Of a stretch of DNA of 64,000 nucleotides, positions 34,601 to 46,280 are shown piece after piece. Source of the DNA: Sipunculus nudus (Eukaryota > Annelida > Sipuncula > Golfingiida > Sipunculidae); the NCBI GenBank assembly GCA_026874595.1, contig CM049315.1:72771416-72835415 (forward strand). The letters run 5' to 3'. The notes below the pieces were generated by a model. The model had not been told where the DNA came from and made no database searches. It saw nothing but the letters and a program-made list of their open reading frames with translations. Each line of letters begins with the position of its first letter. Position 1 is the first letter of the stretch. The translations under genes and the position numbers were made by a program.

Positions 34601-35415
34601 ATTTAATATGAACAATTCACCAGTTAATGAAATGTCATTATATTAATGAGATACGCTGTCTTGTATGATTGCCATATAACCGAAACGTATTGAGATAAAA
34701 GGTGCCTCGACCAGTAGTCAGCGCCGTCTGGTGTCTCCTCTCGAACCAATGATTTGATTTCATTTTTGTTCTTGTAAGAGACATCCGACAAGAGATTTTC
34801 TGGTAAAGTATGAGTCATCATTTGTTTTATGTACGAATTGGGAACGAGGACTTGACATTTAGATGTAATCGAGAACGTTATGCTGTCGTTTGGAAAAGTG
34901 TCACTTACCAAAGGAATTCTGTGCGAAGTTTAACGTAGCTAGGACCAGGCTTGTCTCGGTAGCACCTGCGTAATATCTGTCCACCAGTTCTAGGTATATC
35001 ACCCCAAACGAACACGTAATGCCTGAAAAAAATAATTATATATACAAAAATTATAATCCAGGGACGGAAGATCGCGTAGATGCGTAAGGCGTCAAGTCAA
35101 ACATGTACCTGTTACCCACAATTAGACAAGAGTAGTAGATGTCTCAGCTTTAGACAAGGGTTGGGTTGCGGTTAACCGATTGTTGGTTCAATCATAGGTC
35201 TGGAAAGGTTTCAATATCCCAAAATGCTTGATCACGGTCTTGGAAAGCAAACCATGGAAACTCATGTTTTGCGTTTACAATATGTAGATGATATACTGCT
35301 AGATTAATAAAATTTCAAAATAAGCTGTAAAATTTTTTTATTTACCTGTAAGTACGATGTGAACCATAGCACAGCCTAACACAACCATCCATCCCCATCC
35401 CCCATCCGCTGCCAT
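31643..35415 (-). CDS. MCT-B: SLC16/monocarboxylate-transporter-like protein, intact
   Basis: Five coding exons on the minus strand: 35346-35415, 34909-35022, 34327-34470, 32689-33648 and 31643-31779. All introns are phase 1 with GT-AG ends (donors GTAAAT, GTAAGT, GTTAGT, GTAAGT), and the joined frame is 474 residues. Helix 1 carries the MCT signature DGGWGWMVV at residues 5-13. A second family motif, YFVRRRSLAMALSTFGNSIS, marks the helix 4-5 region. The long, charged, poorly conserved stretch at about residues 200-270 fits the cytoplasmic loop between helices 6 and 7, and helices 7-12 follow (FLPALLKSAGA, SGACDIIGRFSFGFLFDLK). The family moves monocarboxylates or other small organic solutes across membranes, often with protons. 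The substrate cannot be read here, and members such as MCT8, 10 or 12 carry other cargo. The C-terminus is short and ends in RNSAIK. A conserved upstream block suggests a non-coding first exon. Confidence 0.9.
32042..32688. other. intron 4 of MCT-B, AT-rich
   Basis: Intronic DNA. Part is shared with intron 4 of MCT-C: GGGTGGCACTCATAGACAACT at about 32440 against AAGGTGAAGTCATAGACAACT at about 41423, and both have a run of short AT-rich words before the exon 4 donor. No coding content. Confidence 0.5.
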
Positions 35416-36162
35416 GGCAACCTGGAATGTTCACCGGGTTCTTTCCTGCACAGGCGATTCCTTTCCGTACTTTTAGATCCTGTTAACAAAGGAACAAACA
35501 TAAGTAAATTTATGCAAATTTGTGAAGCTATATAGAACGATTGGTCTGGCTTTATCAATATATAACAGCTCATCGTTCTAAATGCGAATTATTTTTTCAC
35601 AGTTATTCCATACATACATAAAGTTACCATTTTTCTTTCTTCGTGCATAAAAGCACTATAGACATAATCATTCGAATATTTTTTTTATATTTTTTTATTT
35701 CTGAACGTTTCTTGCATATCTGTTTTCTTTTAAAAAAAATTAAGTACCTTTGACACAACCAAGTATACCGCTCGGAGAGTAAAGCGTCATGTACCAAGAC
35801 CGACATTGACATTCAGACAGCGACGTCCTGTCTCACTCTTATCTGCTATTACGTCACTTAGCAGGGAGGTGTCAGACAAGATAGGAACCCTAGAGATACT
35901 ACTGACAACAATATATGTATAGAAGCTGGACTCTGGTGTTGTCCACTAAATGTTTATAACGAAGATATTAAACCATTTATTTTTACATAAGTTGTCCAAT
36001 TTTATAACCACTGTAAAGTTGAATTGAAAGAGTTGTTAATAAGACCTCAAGCAAAGGCATTTGAATAATATGTTAATAGAGTGGACTCTGAGCAACTCTT
36101 ACAGGGTATCCATGCATAAGTTATCAATAGTCAAAAGTCAAAAGATTGACATAATCAACTAT

Positions 36163-36207
<45 letters not shown>

Positions 36208-36288
36208 TCAGATATTTTGTTACATCTGTCAGTTATAAAAATGAATTTCCACTCGCATATAATATACTGTACTTCCTTGTACGAATAA

Positions 36289-36338
<50 letters not shown>
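36163..36338. repeat. two (TA)n microsatellites
   Basis: Pure (TA)n runs lie at about 36163-36205 and 36290-36338, separated by 84 bp of unique sequence. They sit upstream of MCT-B exon 1, inside its probable first intron. Confidence 0.9.
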
Positions 36339-36341
<3 letters not shown>

Positions 36342-36783
36342 AAAATCAGGCTTTGTAGCTTCCAAGTCCCATTCTTGACAAAATAATTCACTAATTCAAT
36401 TATATACAGGTTTCTGAACGATGAGATTGTGAAAACACAACCCTCAAGAACGAAAAAAAATTTGGGAGTCGCTAAAATGATACCTCGCGAAGAGATTACA
36501 GTATGTTTTATATGGTGTTTTTTATATAACAGACATAACCACACACGCTGTATTATCTACCTTACCTACAGGTGGGACAATGGATTAAAATCTTTTGTAA
36601 TCCACCACGCATATAAGAAAGGCAGAATTATTCTGAAATTTCACAGCAACTGTGACGTACTTCCATTTTAATTCTACCTTTCTTTAAATTAAAATAGGTA
36701 TGATACAACAGGTGTCCGTCAATAGAAATTGAATCATCTTGAATATCAGTGCGTTTATATTAAACTTTAAAACAGACCATACC

Positions 36784-37055
36784 TTGAGAGATCGTAGATA
36801 TGAACAGGGATTTTACGGATCCTACTTGGTTTAAATGTATTGACTGTTATCGTTGATGAGGTTTCCGTGTCCGGGCTCTTACTTTGGGCACATTAAGTAG
36901 CCGTGTATAATCATCAATGCCAAAATGATCTTCAAAGCAAACGTGCGACCAGGTATGAGCTATTATATAGAAGTTGTTTGATCGCTGATATCATGTTGAT
37001 TACTGTATTAGCTCTTTGTGCAGAATCTGTTCGAGCCAACAGTGAGTGACGACAG
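36784..37055 (-). promoter_or_regulatory. probable 5' UTR exon and promoter region of MCT-B
   Basis: On the minus strand a block runs GGATCCGTAAAATCCC, CTGTTCATA, TACGATCTCTCAAG and then GTATGG, a possible splice donor at about 36783. The same block precedes MCT-C at 47541-47590, and a further block GCTGATATcATgTTGATTA at about 36980-37000 recurs at about 47791-47811. Exon 1 of MCT-B has a pyrimidine-rich acceptor-like stretch 20-70 bases upstream of its ATG, so this would splice to it across about 1.3 kb. There is no coding potential. The exon role is inferred from conservation plus donor position. Confidence 0.55.
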
Positions 37056-37847
37056 CAGAGATCGTTCCCATAGTGATATCATAATGCCTCGCGTGTAGTG
37101 TCGCATGTTATGTCTAATATGCTTTTCCAGGACCATATATTATCATATAGGGATGCACATATTCGAGCCCTCCCCCCCAACTCCTGCACTTTTTCCTTGA
37201 AACACGGGGCTGGGTGTCTCGTTTTCGCGTAGCTTTTAATACTTGCCACAGATGTTGCCACCAATCAATCATTTTTACATGAACGCACACAATCAGACAT
37301 TAGACAAAAAGGCCAACACTACCATTGTTGTATTTATTTAATTCCCTTATTACCCAGCTGCTACAAATAATTTATGTACCCTCAGATATTTATAGTGCCT
37401 TGAAATTTCAGTTTTGAGGTCTCAACATTTACGGACATGTCCTGTCCCTGAAATAGGTCAATCTAACCTACAAGCGGAGGTGTCAAAACTGGGAAATGGT
37501 GGAAACGCGAGTCCTCCTTCAATATTTTTTTTAATGACGGACCCGTATTGAACAAATATTGGACACTTTACACTTGCAATTTAAAGGGGCCTAACCTGAT
37601 ATTTGACGTCTGTCAACGAAAGGTAATCCCTCAAACCTTTCGTAAAGTTTGGTGAGATAACACCGATCAAACCACACACAGGCTGTTCGTTTTGTATTTA
37701 TTCAGTTGTTTACAGTATTTGATGGCCCGTCAAAATAATATAAACACATTCAATAAGGACATCTGGTGGCAAGTCAGATGAACCAAAGTTCATTGCTTTG
37801 TTTACTAACAACTTGTTTGTAAACAAGCTCATACATCGACCACAGAG

Positions 37848-38322
37848 TACGCTCCCGAGGCAGCGGAAATCTTGCGCTGCTAAAGAAGCTACTGATTTTC
37901 TCGCTGCCTGCTTTGACCTTTTATGATGCATTTAAACACCAGGTGGTGCACATGGGCCTAGCTGTCTGCTGAAAAAAAAAACTGCTGATGTGACGAGCAG
38001 CCAACCAAATGCAAGTCAACAAACTCTCGACAGGCATCAGGCTCCGCCCATAAACCATGTGCGGGGCAATTCTCTCTGAGCCTGTGGCCTGTTCAAACGG
38101 TCGCCTGGGCGATGAGCTGTCACTCAAAAAGAAATGAACAACATTGGTTTCGTGTATTCCTCGCTTGGCTGGTAAACCGTTTTGTCTTCAGCACAGGGTC
38201 TCATCTGATTTGACCAAAATACTGTGCTCCCCTCTGGTGTAGAGATTCATACAAGGTCATAACAAACGGCGCTTACGATATAGGTAGTTTGCCTATGGGT
38301 AAAGCGCTGTGTAAAGAGCGTA
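37848..38322 (+). mobile_element. non-autonomous DNA transposon, 9-bp target duplication, copy 2
   Basis: Same inverted ends as copy 1 (TACGCTC and GAGCGTA), with a perfect 9-bp duplication ACCACAGAG at 37839-37847 and 38323-38331. It is 222 bp shorter than copy 1, mostly from loss of central sequence. Its clear target duplication shows it moved as a unit. Confidence 0.88.
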
Positions 38323-38331
38323 ACCACAGAG

Positions 38332-39875
38332 GCGTTATAGGAACTTAACAGGATATACCCTGAGATCATTGACATATACACAGTGTCAGCAAGAAATTCC
38401 GTAATTTTTTATTAATAATTATTTATTATTAATAAAAGGTAGGTAAATAGACACCTTTAAATGGAATATAGCCTTTCCAGATCATTTGGAGATCTGGTTT
38501 CAGACGTTTAAGTTGTAAATAAAAAAAAACTACTTGCTCAGTACAGTGATTATTTCGGCCAAGGGTCCTCGATCACCCATTTCCTTCTCAACAATAAAAT
38601 TATTTTAAAAGATAATTTTGACCATAATCTAATTTTTTATCTAACCTAAAACTGAATCCCAGCATCACATAAATGGCAGATCCAGAATTCTACCTGGAAC
38701 ACCACGGTGAGTGCCAATGCTTTACCTAAATGTTTATCATTATCAAATGTGCAATTTGTCTGATCATACTGTTAGCCTCTGGGCTTATGTTACTGGCAAT
38801 CAGGAGTGAACAGTTTTATATAGTTGGATTGAAGCATGGAGTTTTCAAATCATCCAAGCTTGCATATACGATTTGCTGTTCCTTACTCCTTTGTTTGCAT
38901 TATATAACGAATGACGGTAACAGATGTATTCATATATATAAATGTGTATATAACTATATGTGTACGGTTCTGTGTTTGTATGGGGGGGGGGGGGGAGGGA
39001 GGCTGCGTGGATCCGTGCCGACTGATGAATATAAGCAAGCTTCATTTAACAATAACATTTTGCATGTTGGTCATAAGACATGCATTTTTTTTTACTTAAA
39101 GAAACACGCTCTCAAATTTTGCTCTTAAATGATTATAGCATATCTTATCTTTAAAGGCGAAGTTGGAGACTCTGGTATGTACCTTATATCTATTACCAAA
39201 ACCCACGATTGGGATTCAAGCATCTTGAAACGATGTTCAATAAAAATTATAACATATAAAATAAATATTAACAGTAAAACACACATGCACACGTGGTTTG
39301 AAAGATGTTATGACGTCATAAATGTATGTCTATTTTTCTGTCCGTCTGTGTGTCTGTGTTAAGGCGTTGTATTACATCCACGTGTTTTACGGTTCGGAAA
39401 TTTTTATCCTATTTTGGGTGATATTAATGCTTTAATATTTTGTTATAGTTAAATAGAATAGCCCGTGTGTATAAGGTATCATACATACAGTGAACATTTT
39501 TGGCTTGTTCTAATAAAACGAAATTTAAAAAAAAAATGTATAACTTTTTGTTAGTCATTAATGAGGTAAACCGATTTCCGGTAGGATATGTCACCAATAT
39601 TTATATATGTACCCCTTATTATAAAAATAAAGTTACATTCGTCGCGAAAATAAGGGTAAAAGTAGGACTGATCGTGTTTTAGTATGAATAAGACCATTAT
39701 GGACATTTACTGTCACGACTCTATCTTCAGGAGATAAATTATATAACTGATCCATGGACGGACTACGGAATTAGCTGCTATGTATAACCGCAGGGGATTT
39801 TGTCAATGAAATAGAGATCTCATATGCCCGCCATGGCCTTCCGCATGACTTAACCAAGTTTTTTTTTGTTCCTCA
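38332..39875. other. no gene seen
   Basis: AT-rich DNA with a poly-G tract at about 38982-38995. Open frames here have low-complexity composition and no splice or family support. Confidence 0.4.
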
Positions 39876-40772
39876 AAGTGCTATACTGCAAGCGCGGTTT
39901 GTTTTGACCTCGTATCCTGAATCGCTACACTAGAGGGTAGCACTGTATTTTGGTCCAATCAGATGAGACCCTATGCTGAAAGACACGACCTCTATGATTG
40001 GCTGAAATGGTAACATGATTAATAAATAGAAAATATAATTGCTGCTGGCAAAATCTTTTTAGGGTTTGAAGAAGCCATTGTGTATAAGCTAGACCACAAA
40101 CTTATTCCATAAAAATTTGTGGTCCTACTGACTGCGTGTAAACAATGCCCGATATGCGACACACAGCTGATGCGACAAGGAATCTACATAATTATCAGGC
40201 CGTGTTGTCAGCAAAAGGTTTACCAGCCAAGGGAGGAATACACGGAGCAACTGTTGTTACATTTGCTTTAAGTGACAGCTCATCGCCACGGCAACCGTGT
40301 GAATAGGCCACAGTCGGTAGCACAGGCTCAGAGAGAATGACCCGACACGTGTTTGGCACTTGTCCTTGGGCAAAATGATTGCCCGGCCGGTGAGCTATAA
40401 TTCAAACGAAATGTAACATCATTGGCTCCGTAGACACCTCGCTGGCTTGTTTCCGTTTTGCTGGCAAGGGGAAACATGGCTAAACTAACATAGTCGTAAT
40501 GTCATAATCGGATCGATCGGTGATGCGAGGACGTAGAGGGAGCAATTAAAAGTCGACTATTTTTTAACTAAGAGTAACCACCTGAGTGCACCTGAAGAAC
40601 AGCTATGGGCGGAGCCATGATTTCTGTCCAGTGTTCGTTAACTGGCATTTGGTTGGCTGGCAGAAACGACCAACCACCTGGTGTCTAAATGTATCATAAA
40701 CGGTCAAACCAGGCAGCGGGAAAATCAGTATTTTCTTTAGAAGCGCAAGATTTCCGCTGCCTCGGGAGCGTA
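39876..40772 (-). mobile_element. non-autonomous DNA transposon, copy 3, reversed and eroded at one end
   Basis: The inner end matches exactly in reverse (CGCAAGATTTCCGCTGCCTCGGGAGCGTA, ending at 40772; here split as CGCAAGATTTCCGC and CTCGGGAGCGTA). The far end is recognisable by GACCTCGTATCCTGAAT but has lost the TACGCTC terminus, so no target duplication can be seen. It is the longest copy (about 0.9 kb). It lies just past the 3' UTR of MCT-C. Confidence 0.75.
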
Positions 40773-41038
40773 TGGTCAATATGGCGCTTATACTTTGAGG
40801 TGACCAATGATGCAACTGTAGCGTTGTTGAAACTTTAAACAACCTTTCCTTGATTAATATATTTCCTGTGCTTACGTTTCGCACCCAACGGTCAAACCAG
40901 CTCCGATATATCATCCACACTCGTATAAAACCGAGATTTAGGCGGAGGTGTGTGTTTTTCCTAGTGATTTTCTTGTTTGTTTTTAAATCTCGGAAAAAAA
41001 TTATTACATCTGTCGCCTATGAGTGATCCTGACCACTC

Positions 41039-42946
41039 TTATGGATTTTCTGTTGATTTCCCGTCCGTGTTGTTTGCAGATTTCCTTGTTCTAACGAGCT
41101 TGACTCCCTGGTGACATGTGTATATCAGACAGAATCCAGCCATGGTCAGACCTCCATAATAAAACGGCATGCTCAGCGAATGTAGAGCGTCCTTCAGCAC
41201 ACCTGAAATTAAGTAAAAAGCTTTTTTTACTTCCGGTAATATCTAAGATGTTTTTCAACGCCATCTGCCGCTCCTACTGGAAACGATTATTTGCTCAAAT
41301 TCTTTCTCACGTAACATTTAATTTATTGATTGTTATGCATAAATAATACCATAATTTAAATCAACTGTATTACTTGTTAAGATTTCTAAGTGATTTTCTG
41401 ATTCACGCTTCATTAAATGACCACAAGGTGAAGTCATAGACAACTGAAGTAAAGAATAAATACCTCAATCTAATAAATAAAAACAATAATGAATTAATCT
41501 AATACAACAATGCTCTGAACTCTTTTAATTTTTAAATATTCAAACATATAGTACGAATCCGAAAATGGGAGGGACCTTTATTTTTAATTACATATACAGA
41601 ATACCTATTTTATGATAAAAACTGTCATGGGAAAACTACGTAGGTTGGATTAAAAACTTACCTGACACTACAAAACCCATGCTGCTTCCCATACCCTGGA
41701 AAAACAGAAGGATCCCGACACCGGACGCCACCTGGTGGACGGGAATGAGATCGGCCATCACCGTCACGCGTTGAGCATTAAACCCGCTCATCACGAGGGT
41801 CCGCATGCAGCACATGATGCTAATCCCCACGTGACTTACCACGTGAGGTATAGCAAGCGTCACGAGACCTGTAATAACGCCCGCTGAACCTTGTAACAAC
41901 ACCCGATACCTCTTGATGAGCTTCAAGTCAAAGAGGAAACCAAATGAAAACCGTCCTACGATGTCACACGCACCGGAAGTTGCGAAGACGATTGCCACAT
42001 CCCCTTCCGTTGCGCCTGCGCTCTTCAGAAGTGCCGGCAGAAAGGTGTAAAAACTCATGTTGTTTACTGGCATTGAGAAAATCGTCAAAGCATATATAAT
42101 AAAAGATGGAATTCTTAAAACAGCCATTTGCCCCTTTGGAAGTGATAATTTCTTTTTCAGAGAAGATAAGTTCCACGAATCTCGTTTCTTTCTCTGATTT
42201 GTAGACTCTGTAGCCATATTCTCCGACTTAATGTTATCTTTTTCAACCCGCTTCGCTAAATGAGTCGTTTCCAGCTTTTTTAAGTCCTCTTCGTGATCGC
42301 AAATTGAACTCGACGGATATATTTGACTCTCGGTCTCTCTATGTTCCTTTATGGGTGTGTCATCGCATTTTCTCTTTTTCACGCTCATTTCAAATGACTC
42401 GACGTTTCCTGTAAGATAAACTTTTCTCAATGGACGGTAGAGGGCGCCAGCCAAACACAAATTGAAAGAGAAGCCGGCACAGATCAGGAAAGTCCCCGGA
42501 AGTGAGTATATATCAAGAATCCAGAACAGAAATGGAGGCATAGCGATATAACTGATGCTGTTACCGAACGTGCTGAGCGCCATGGCTTTGGATCGTCTCT
42601 TGACAAAGTAGTTACTCACTATGATCATAGAGGGCGCAAATGTCAGACTAGATCCAAAACCTGAAAATGGATAAGTTGACAAAATAGAATTACATACCAA
42701 AAATTTAGATATTATTATGAAATGCATGTAATTATGAGCATACATCAGGTGAAAAATAAAGCGAAGGATTGCTAATGATTTCCTAATAATCAATTGATAA
42801 AATTGAAATAAATATAACGATATATAAACAATTCAGAAGTCAATTTATACCAAGTTAATATTAAAATACATCAGCTATAATCGCCCCTATATGGTAGAGC
42901 ATTATCACTAGGATTTATATGAATCATTATATATGAACAATAAGGA

Positions 42947-42994
<48 letters not shown>

Positions 42995-45858
42995 TCCAGA
43001 AAAATTTTCACTGACCAATAAGTACCCCAAATGTTACATAGAGGGCGTAAAGGCTTGACACATACGCCGAGGCAATACACCCGGCCGTCATGATCAAACT
43101 GCCTGTTATCACGACACCCCGACATCCGTATTTCTTCGCCAATGAACTGGCAAAGGGCCCTGGTTAGGTAAATTATGAAATTGCAAAGTAACAAAAAGTG
43201 CGTATTACGATCCTACTTCAGCAAGAAGTATTAATTATCCACGCAGCTGTTACCCTTCATTCATATTACACATAAAACTTTAAACAGGATCTATGCGCTA
43301 ATGAATCATTGTCAACAACAGAATGTTTGATTTACCATGAAAGACAACACAATGAATAAAATGTTCTTCAATTTGTGTCTTTCACTCTCCTTCTATACTT
43401 ATTTTTACAGTGAAATCTCAAATTAAGAGCGCCATCGAGACTTCGATAAAGTGGTATCATTTTCAAAATAGTCGTCTAAGCGAGGTCTTAAAAGAGCAAA
43501 AATGGATTGTGACCGTGAAAAAGTTATGGTTATTTTGAGGTCGTAGCTTAACTGAGGTTTTACTCTACTTAAAAAATAAAATGTTTCCGCTGACTACAAA
43601 GTACATGTACATACCGAAACAATAGTGTGTGAAGTTAAATAGAACCAAAACCAGGCTTGTTTCGGTAGCGCCCGCAGAAAATCTGTCCACTAGGTCAAGA
43701 TATATCACTCCAAACGAGGACTGTAAGCCTGAAAAGAAAAGAATGATAGTTTCCTTTTAAAAAAGGGGTACGGTTTAGATAATCCAAACATTTTGCTGAA
43801 AATCCCAATTCTTTTCTTTTTTTATCATTATTACTTTTATTTTATTTATTTTTGTTTGAGGTTACCGCCTCCATTTTTTAATGCTAACTTGGGCACGGCC
43901 TTCCGATTAAGCCTGCAGAGCGCTCACCTTGGGCTGAGACCGACGGTGAAAAATCTCACCCCCTCGGATGGATTCGACCTCACGATCACTTGGCATTGAG
44001 TCCTGTGCTCTAACCCGGAGCCACAGGAGCCGGTCAACAATCCCATTTTTTCGATTTAAGGTTTACATCGAGTTAAAGAGGTTTTTTTTTTGTAAAACTG
44101 CAGATAATTTTTTTATCCCAGTTTATACGTATTTTTTTTATCACGAATATGCGAATAAACAAGGCCTATTTTCCAATATGTCGTCATGCAACACATTCAC
44201 TACGCTTCGGCCTTTTAAAATCAGTTCGGCAAATTAAGTCAAAACAAAAGGCCTCACTCACACCTCCTGGGGGTTCTTCCGGGGCTGTCCTAAAACTCGC
44301 AACGGAACGGACACGTGACAGGGGCATTATTTACGGAACGGAACAGAACAAAGATATAAAAATTGTGTTAATATTTTAATTGGATGAATTTTTCATGACA
44401 TAATTTATTGTAATAAACGTATTTCAACATATGCGATTTGTTAATTTTTTATTTTAGCCCCTGTTCCGCGTTCCGTGTTTTAGGCCAGCCCCGGAAGACC
44501 CCCACGGAGGTGTGAGTGAGGCATTTTGTTTTGACTTTGCCCAACTGATTTCAAAAGGCCGAAGCGTAGTGAATGCATGCATCAGACACCGCTGAGACTG
44601 GTTCCCAGTTGTTGGTATGGCTCTATTTTAAAGTGACCAATTCCCATACCTGGCATGTTATATATCCTTCAAAAATATGGTTTCCGCTGCAGAATATTAT
44701 GATATTTGAACATTTTCTAAAATTGTTTGTTTACTCCTGTACACGAGTTTAAATAAATTTGCATCGGGCGCGATCGGTGACTCAAGACATAAACAAGTGT
44801 TTCTTCTTTCATGTCCCTTCTCTTTGTTTAAGAATTATTGCGTATGAGCAAGATCGCATCTCTGGTTGAGCAGTGTTGTTGTGGTGAACAGATAATGTGG
44901 ACTTTGTTTACTCACACAAAGAACCATATCAACTTATAAAACAGGTGAATTTTAAGGAGAAAATCTGTGTGCCGGGATGGTATTACTTGAAAACGTTTGA
45001 ATTCGGCCAAAATGAGCTTATAGTATGAGTTTGTACAAAAATGATTGCAAATGATAATGTACTTTTATGGAAAAATACATGTTTAAGCAATATTTTCGGA
45101 ATTATAAACATAGCACTTAATAACAGTTATTGTATAGTTTTATAATACATGAATAAAAGTATTTGGAAAATACCTGTATTGTAGCCTTCATGTTTGGCTT
45201 ATTGAGATCCAGAAACTAAAAACTGATAAATTACAATATATATTATAATTGATATGTCAGGTACTCTTAATCGTGAGCAGGCAAATCTTCTGTTGGCCTT
45301 CATGTGTCGAGCACAATGAAAGCATTCCCCATATTTTCACAGAAGTCCCAGGGATTTTTATATATGAAAAATATCGCGATGGGTCTATCGCTGAAGCATC
45401 TAATCAGAAACTACGCCAGTTTATCTATCAGCGCCCTCTATTGTAATTGGGTAGAACATGTCCTCAGGTCCGTATTCATGAATAAATGATTTGCTAATAT
45501 CCCTTTAAAATAAAGAAATAAAAAGGCGTCAAACTACTGATCCCTTATTCCTTTTCGTTCGATTGATCAACTGGTCTGTGTCGAAGACTGAGAGCGTCAG
45601 CATTCCCATACAAACGCCAAAGTGTCTGTCATTTTTGCTATCGTATATGTGCTCTACCAAATTTTAGTACCCGAATTTGTGCAAAAATTGATTAATTCAG
45701 TTTAAGTTCTAATCATTGCAGGTGAATTTAAATTGGAAATTCTGTACAAGTATGAAAGGAGAAAAAAAATAGAAAACTTTTTTGTAACCTGTACAAACGA
45801 CGTGCACTACTGCTGATCCGAGTACCACCATCCAGCCCCATCCTCCTTCCGGTGCCAT
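41039..45858 (-). CDS. MCT-C: SLC16/monocarboxylate-transporter-like protein, intact
   Basis: Five coding exons on the minus strand: 45789-45858, 43615-43728, 43016-43159, 41662-42660 and 41039-41202. All splice junctions are phase 1 with GT-AG ends, and the joined frame is 496 residues (exon boundaries after residues 23, 61, 109 and 442). Residues 1-23 read MAPEGGWGWMVVLGSAVVHV plus VCT, with the MCT signature EGGWGW. YFVKRRSKAMALSTFGNSIS is the second family motif. The variable loop at about residues 195-290 is rich in K, E and S. Helices 7-12 follow, including SGACDIVGRFSFGFLFDLK and MADLIPVHQVASG. Exon 5 gives the last helix (MPFYYGGLTMAGFCLIYTC) and a basic tail ending in STENP. Length and layout fit SLC16. 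Substrate is unknown. It is closest to MCT-A in exon 2 (both GLQ(S/C)SFGV) and to MCT-B in exon 4. Confidence 0.92.
42948..42990. repeat. (TA)n microsatellite in intron 3 of MCT-C
   Basis: A pure (TA)n run ending 25 bp from the exon 3 donor. Similar runs lie near exon 4 of MCT-A and upstream of MCT-B. Confidence 0.9.
43408..43566. mobile_element. short inverted-repeat MITE, pogo-like ends
   Basis: The left end CAGTGAAATCTCAAATTAA and right end TTAACTGAGGTTTTACTCT are inverted and flanked by TA. The core shares GACTTCGATAAAGTGG and GACCGTGAAAAAGT with the relatives at 21586-21756. It is in the intron between exons 3 and 2 of MCT-C. Confidence 0.65.
43858..44034 (-). mobile_element. tRNA-derived SINE, short copy
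   Basis: It carries the SINE head on the minus strand (CGGCTCCTGTGGCTCCGGGT) and the region GGTGAGATTTTTCACCGTCGG. It lacks the middle and tail seen at 30192-30476 and joins directly to the GAGGTTACCGCCTCCATTTTT block. It is in intron 1 of MCT-C. Confidence 0.7.
44186..44580. mobile_element. foldback (palindromic) MITE
   Basis: Two arms of about 130 bp (44186-44320 and 44455-44580) are near-perfect reverse complements. Shared words are CATTCACTACGCTTCGGCCT, CACTCACACCTCC, TTCCGGGGCTG and GTTCCG. A 134-bp AT-rich spacer separates them. The RNA or DNA would fold into a long hairpin. It lies in intron 1 of MCT-C. The adjoining short open frames are not genes. Confidence 0.85.
44581..45788. other. 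intron 1 of MCT-C, no other feature
   Basis: AT-rich intron sequence with no recognisable element. Confidence 0.5.
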
Positions 45859-46039
45859 GGCAACGCAGAACGACCATTCGTGTCATTAACTTTGATGATA
45901 TTCCCTCTCAGTTGTATAGCCAGGTCCTCCTGGTAAGATCTGTCCAAGAAAATAGAACAAGGTTTTCTCATTAAAATATTGTTTATCACTGATATACTCT
46001 CAACTGACAGTAGTCGTAATAAAAAAAGCTATTTAATTA

Positions 46040-46280
46040 AAACATGTAAGACCAGGAGCGGGGGGGGGGGGGGTTCAGGGGGTCGAGATCATTCACCCCC
46101 CCCCCCGCTCTGTCAACCAAAGACCTCTTTAAGACAAATATTATGCATGACGGGGGGGGGGTAATGGGTGTCGAGACCTCCCCCCCCCCCCTGCTCCAAC
46201 GTCTTTTTTTAGATAATTTTATGCATGACACCCTTTGACCTTTCCCCGCAAAAAAAAAAATTCTGGATCCGCGCCTGAAG
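46040..46280 (-). repeat. G/C-run-rich repeat with GGATCCGCGCCTG end
   Basis: Two blocks, each with a poly-G run, a TCGAGA word, a poly-C run and then a TTATGCATGAC-type end, lie at about 46055-46150 and 46151-46230, so this is an internal tandem duplication. The segment closes with TCTGGATCCGCGCCTG, whose reverse resembles the repeat start at 19833. Confidence 0.5.

Noticed and set aside
40603-40920. 105-residue minus-strand frame
   Set aside because: It spans the end of transposon copy 3 and the MCT-C 3' UTR; no homology or splice support.
44149-44379. 76-residue frame rich in basic residues
   Set aside because: It lies in one arm of the foldback element.
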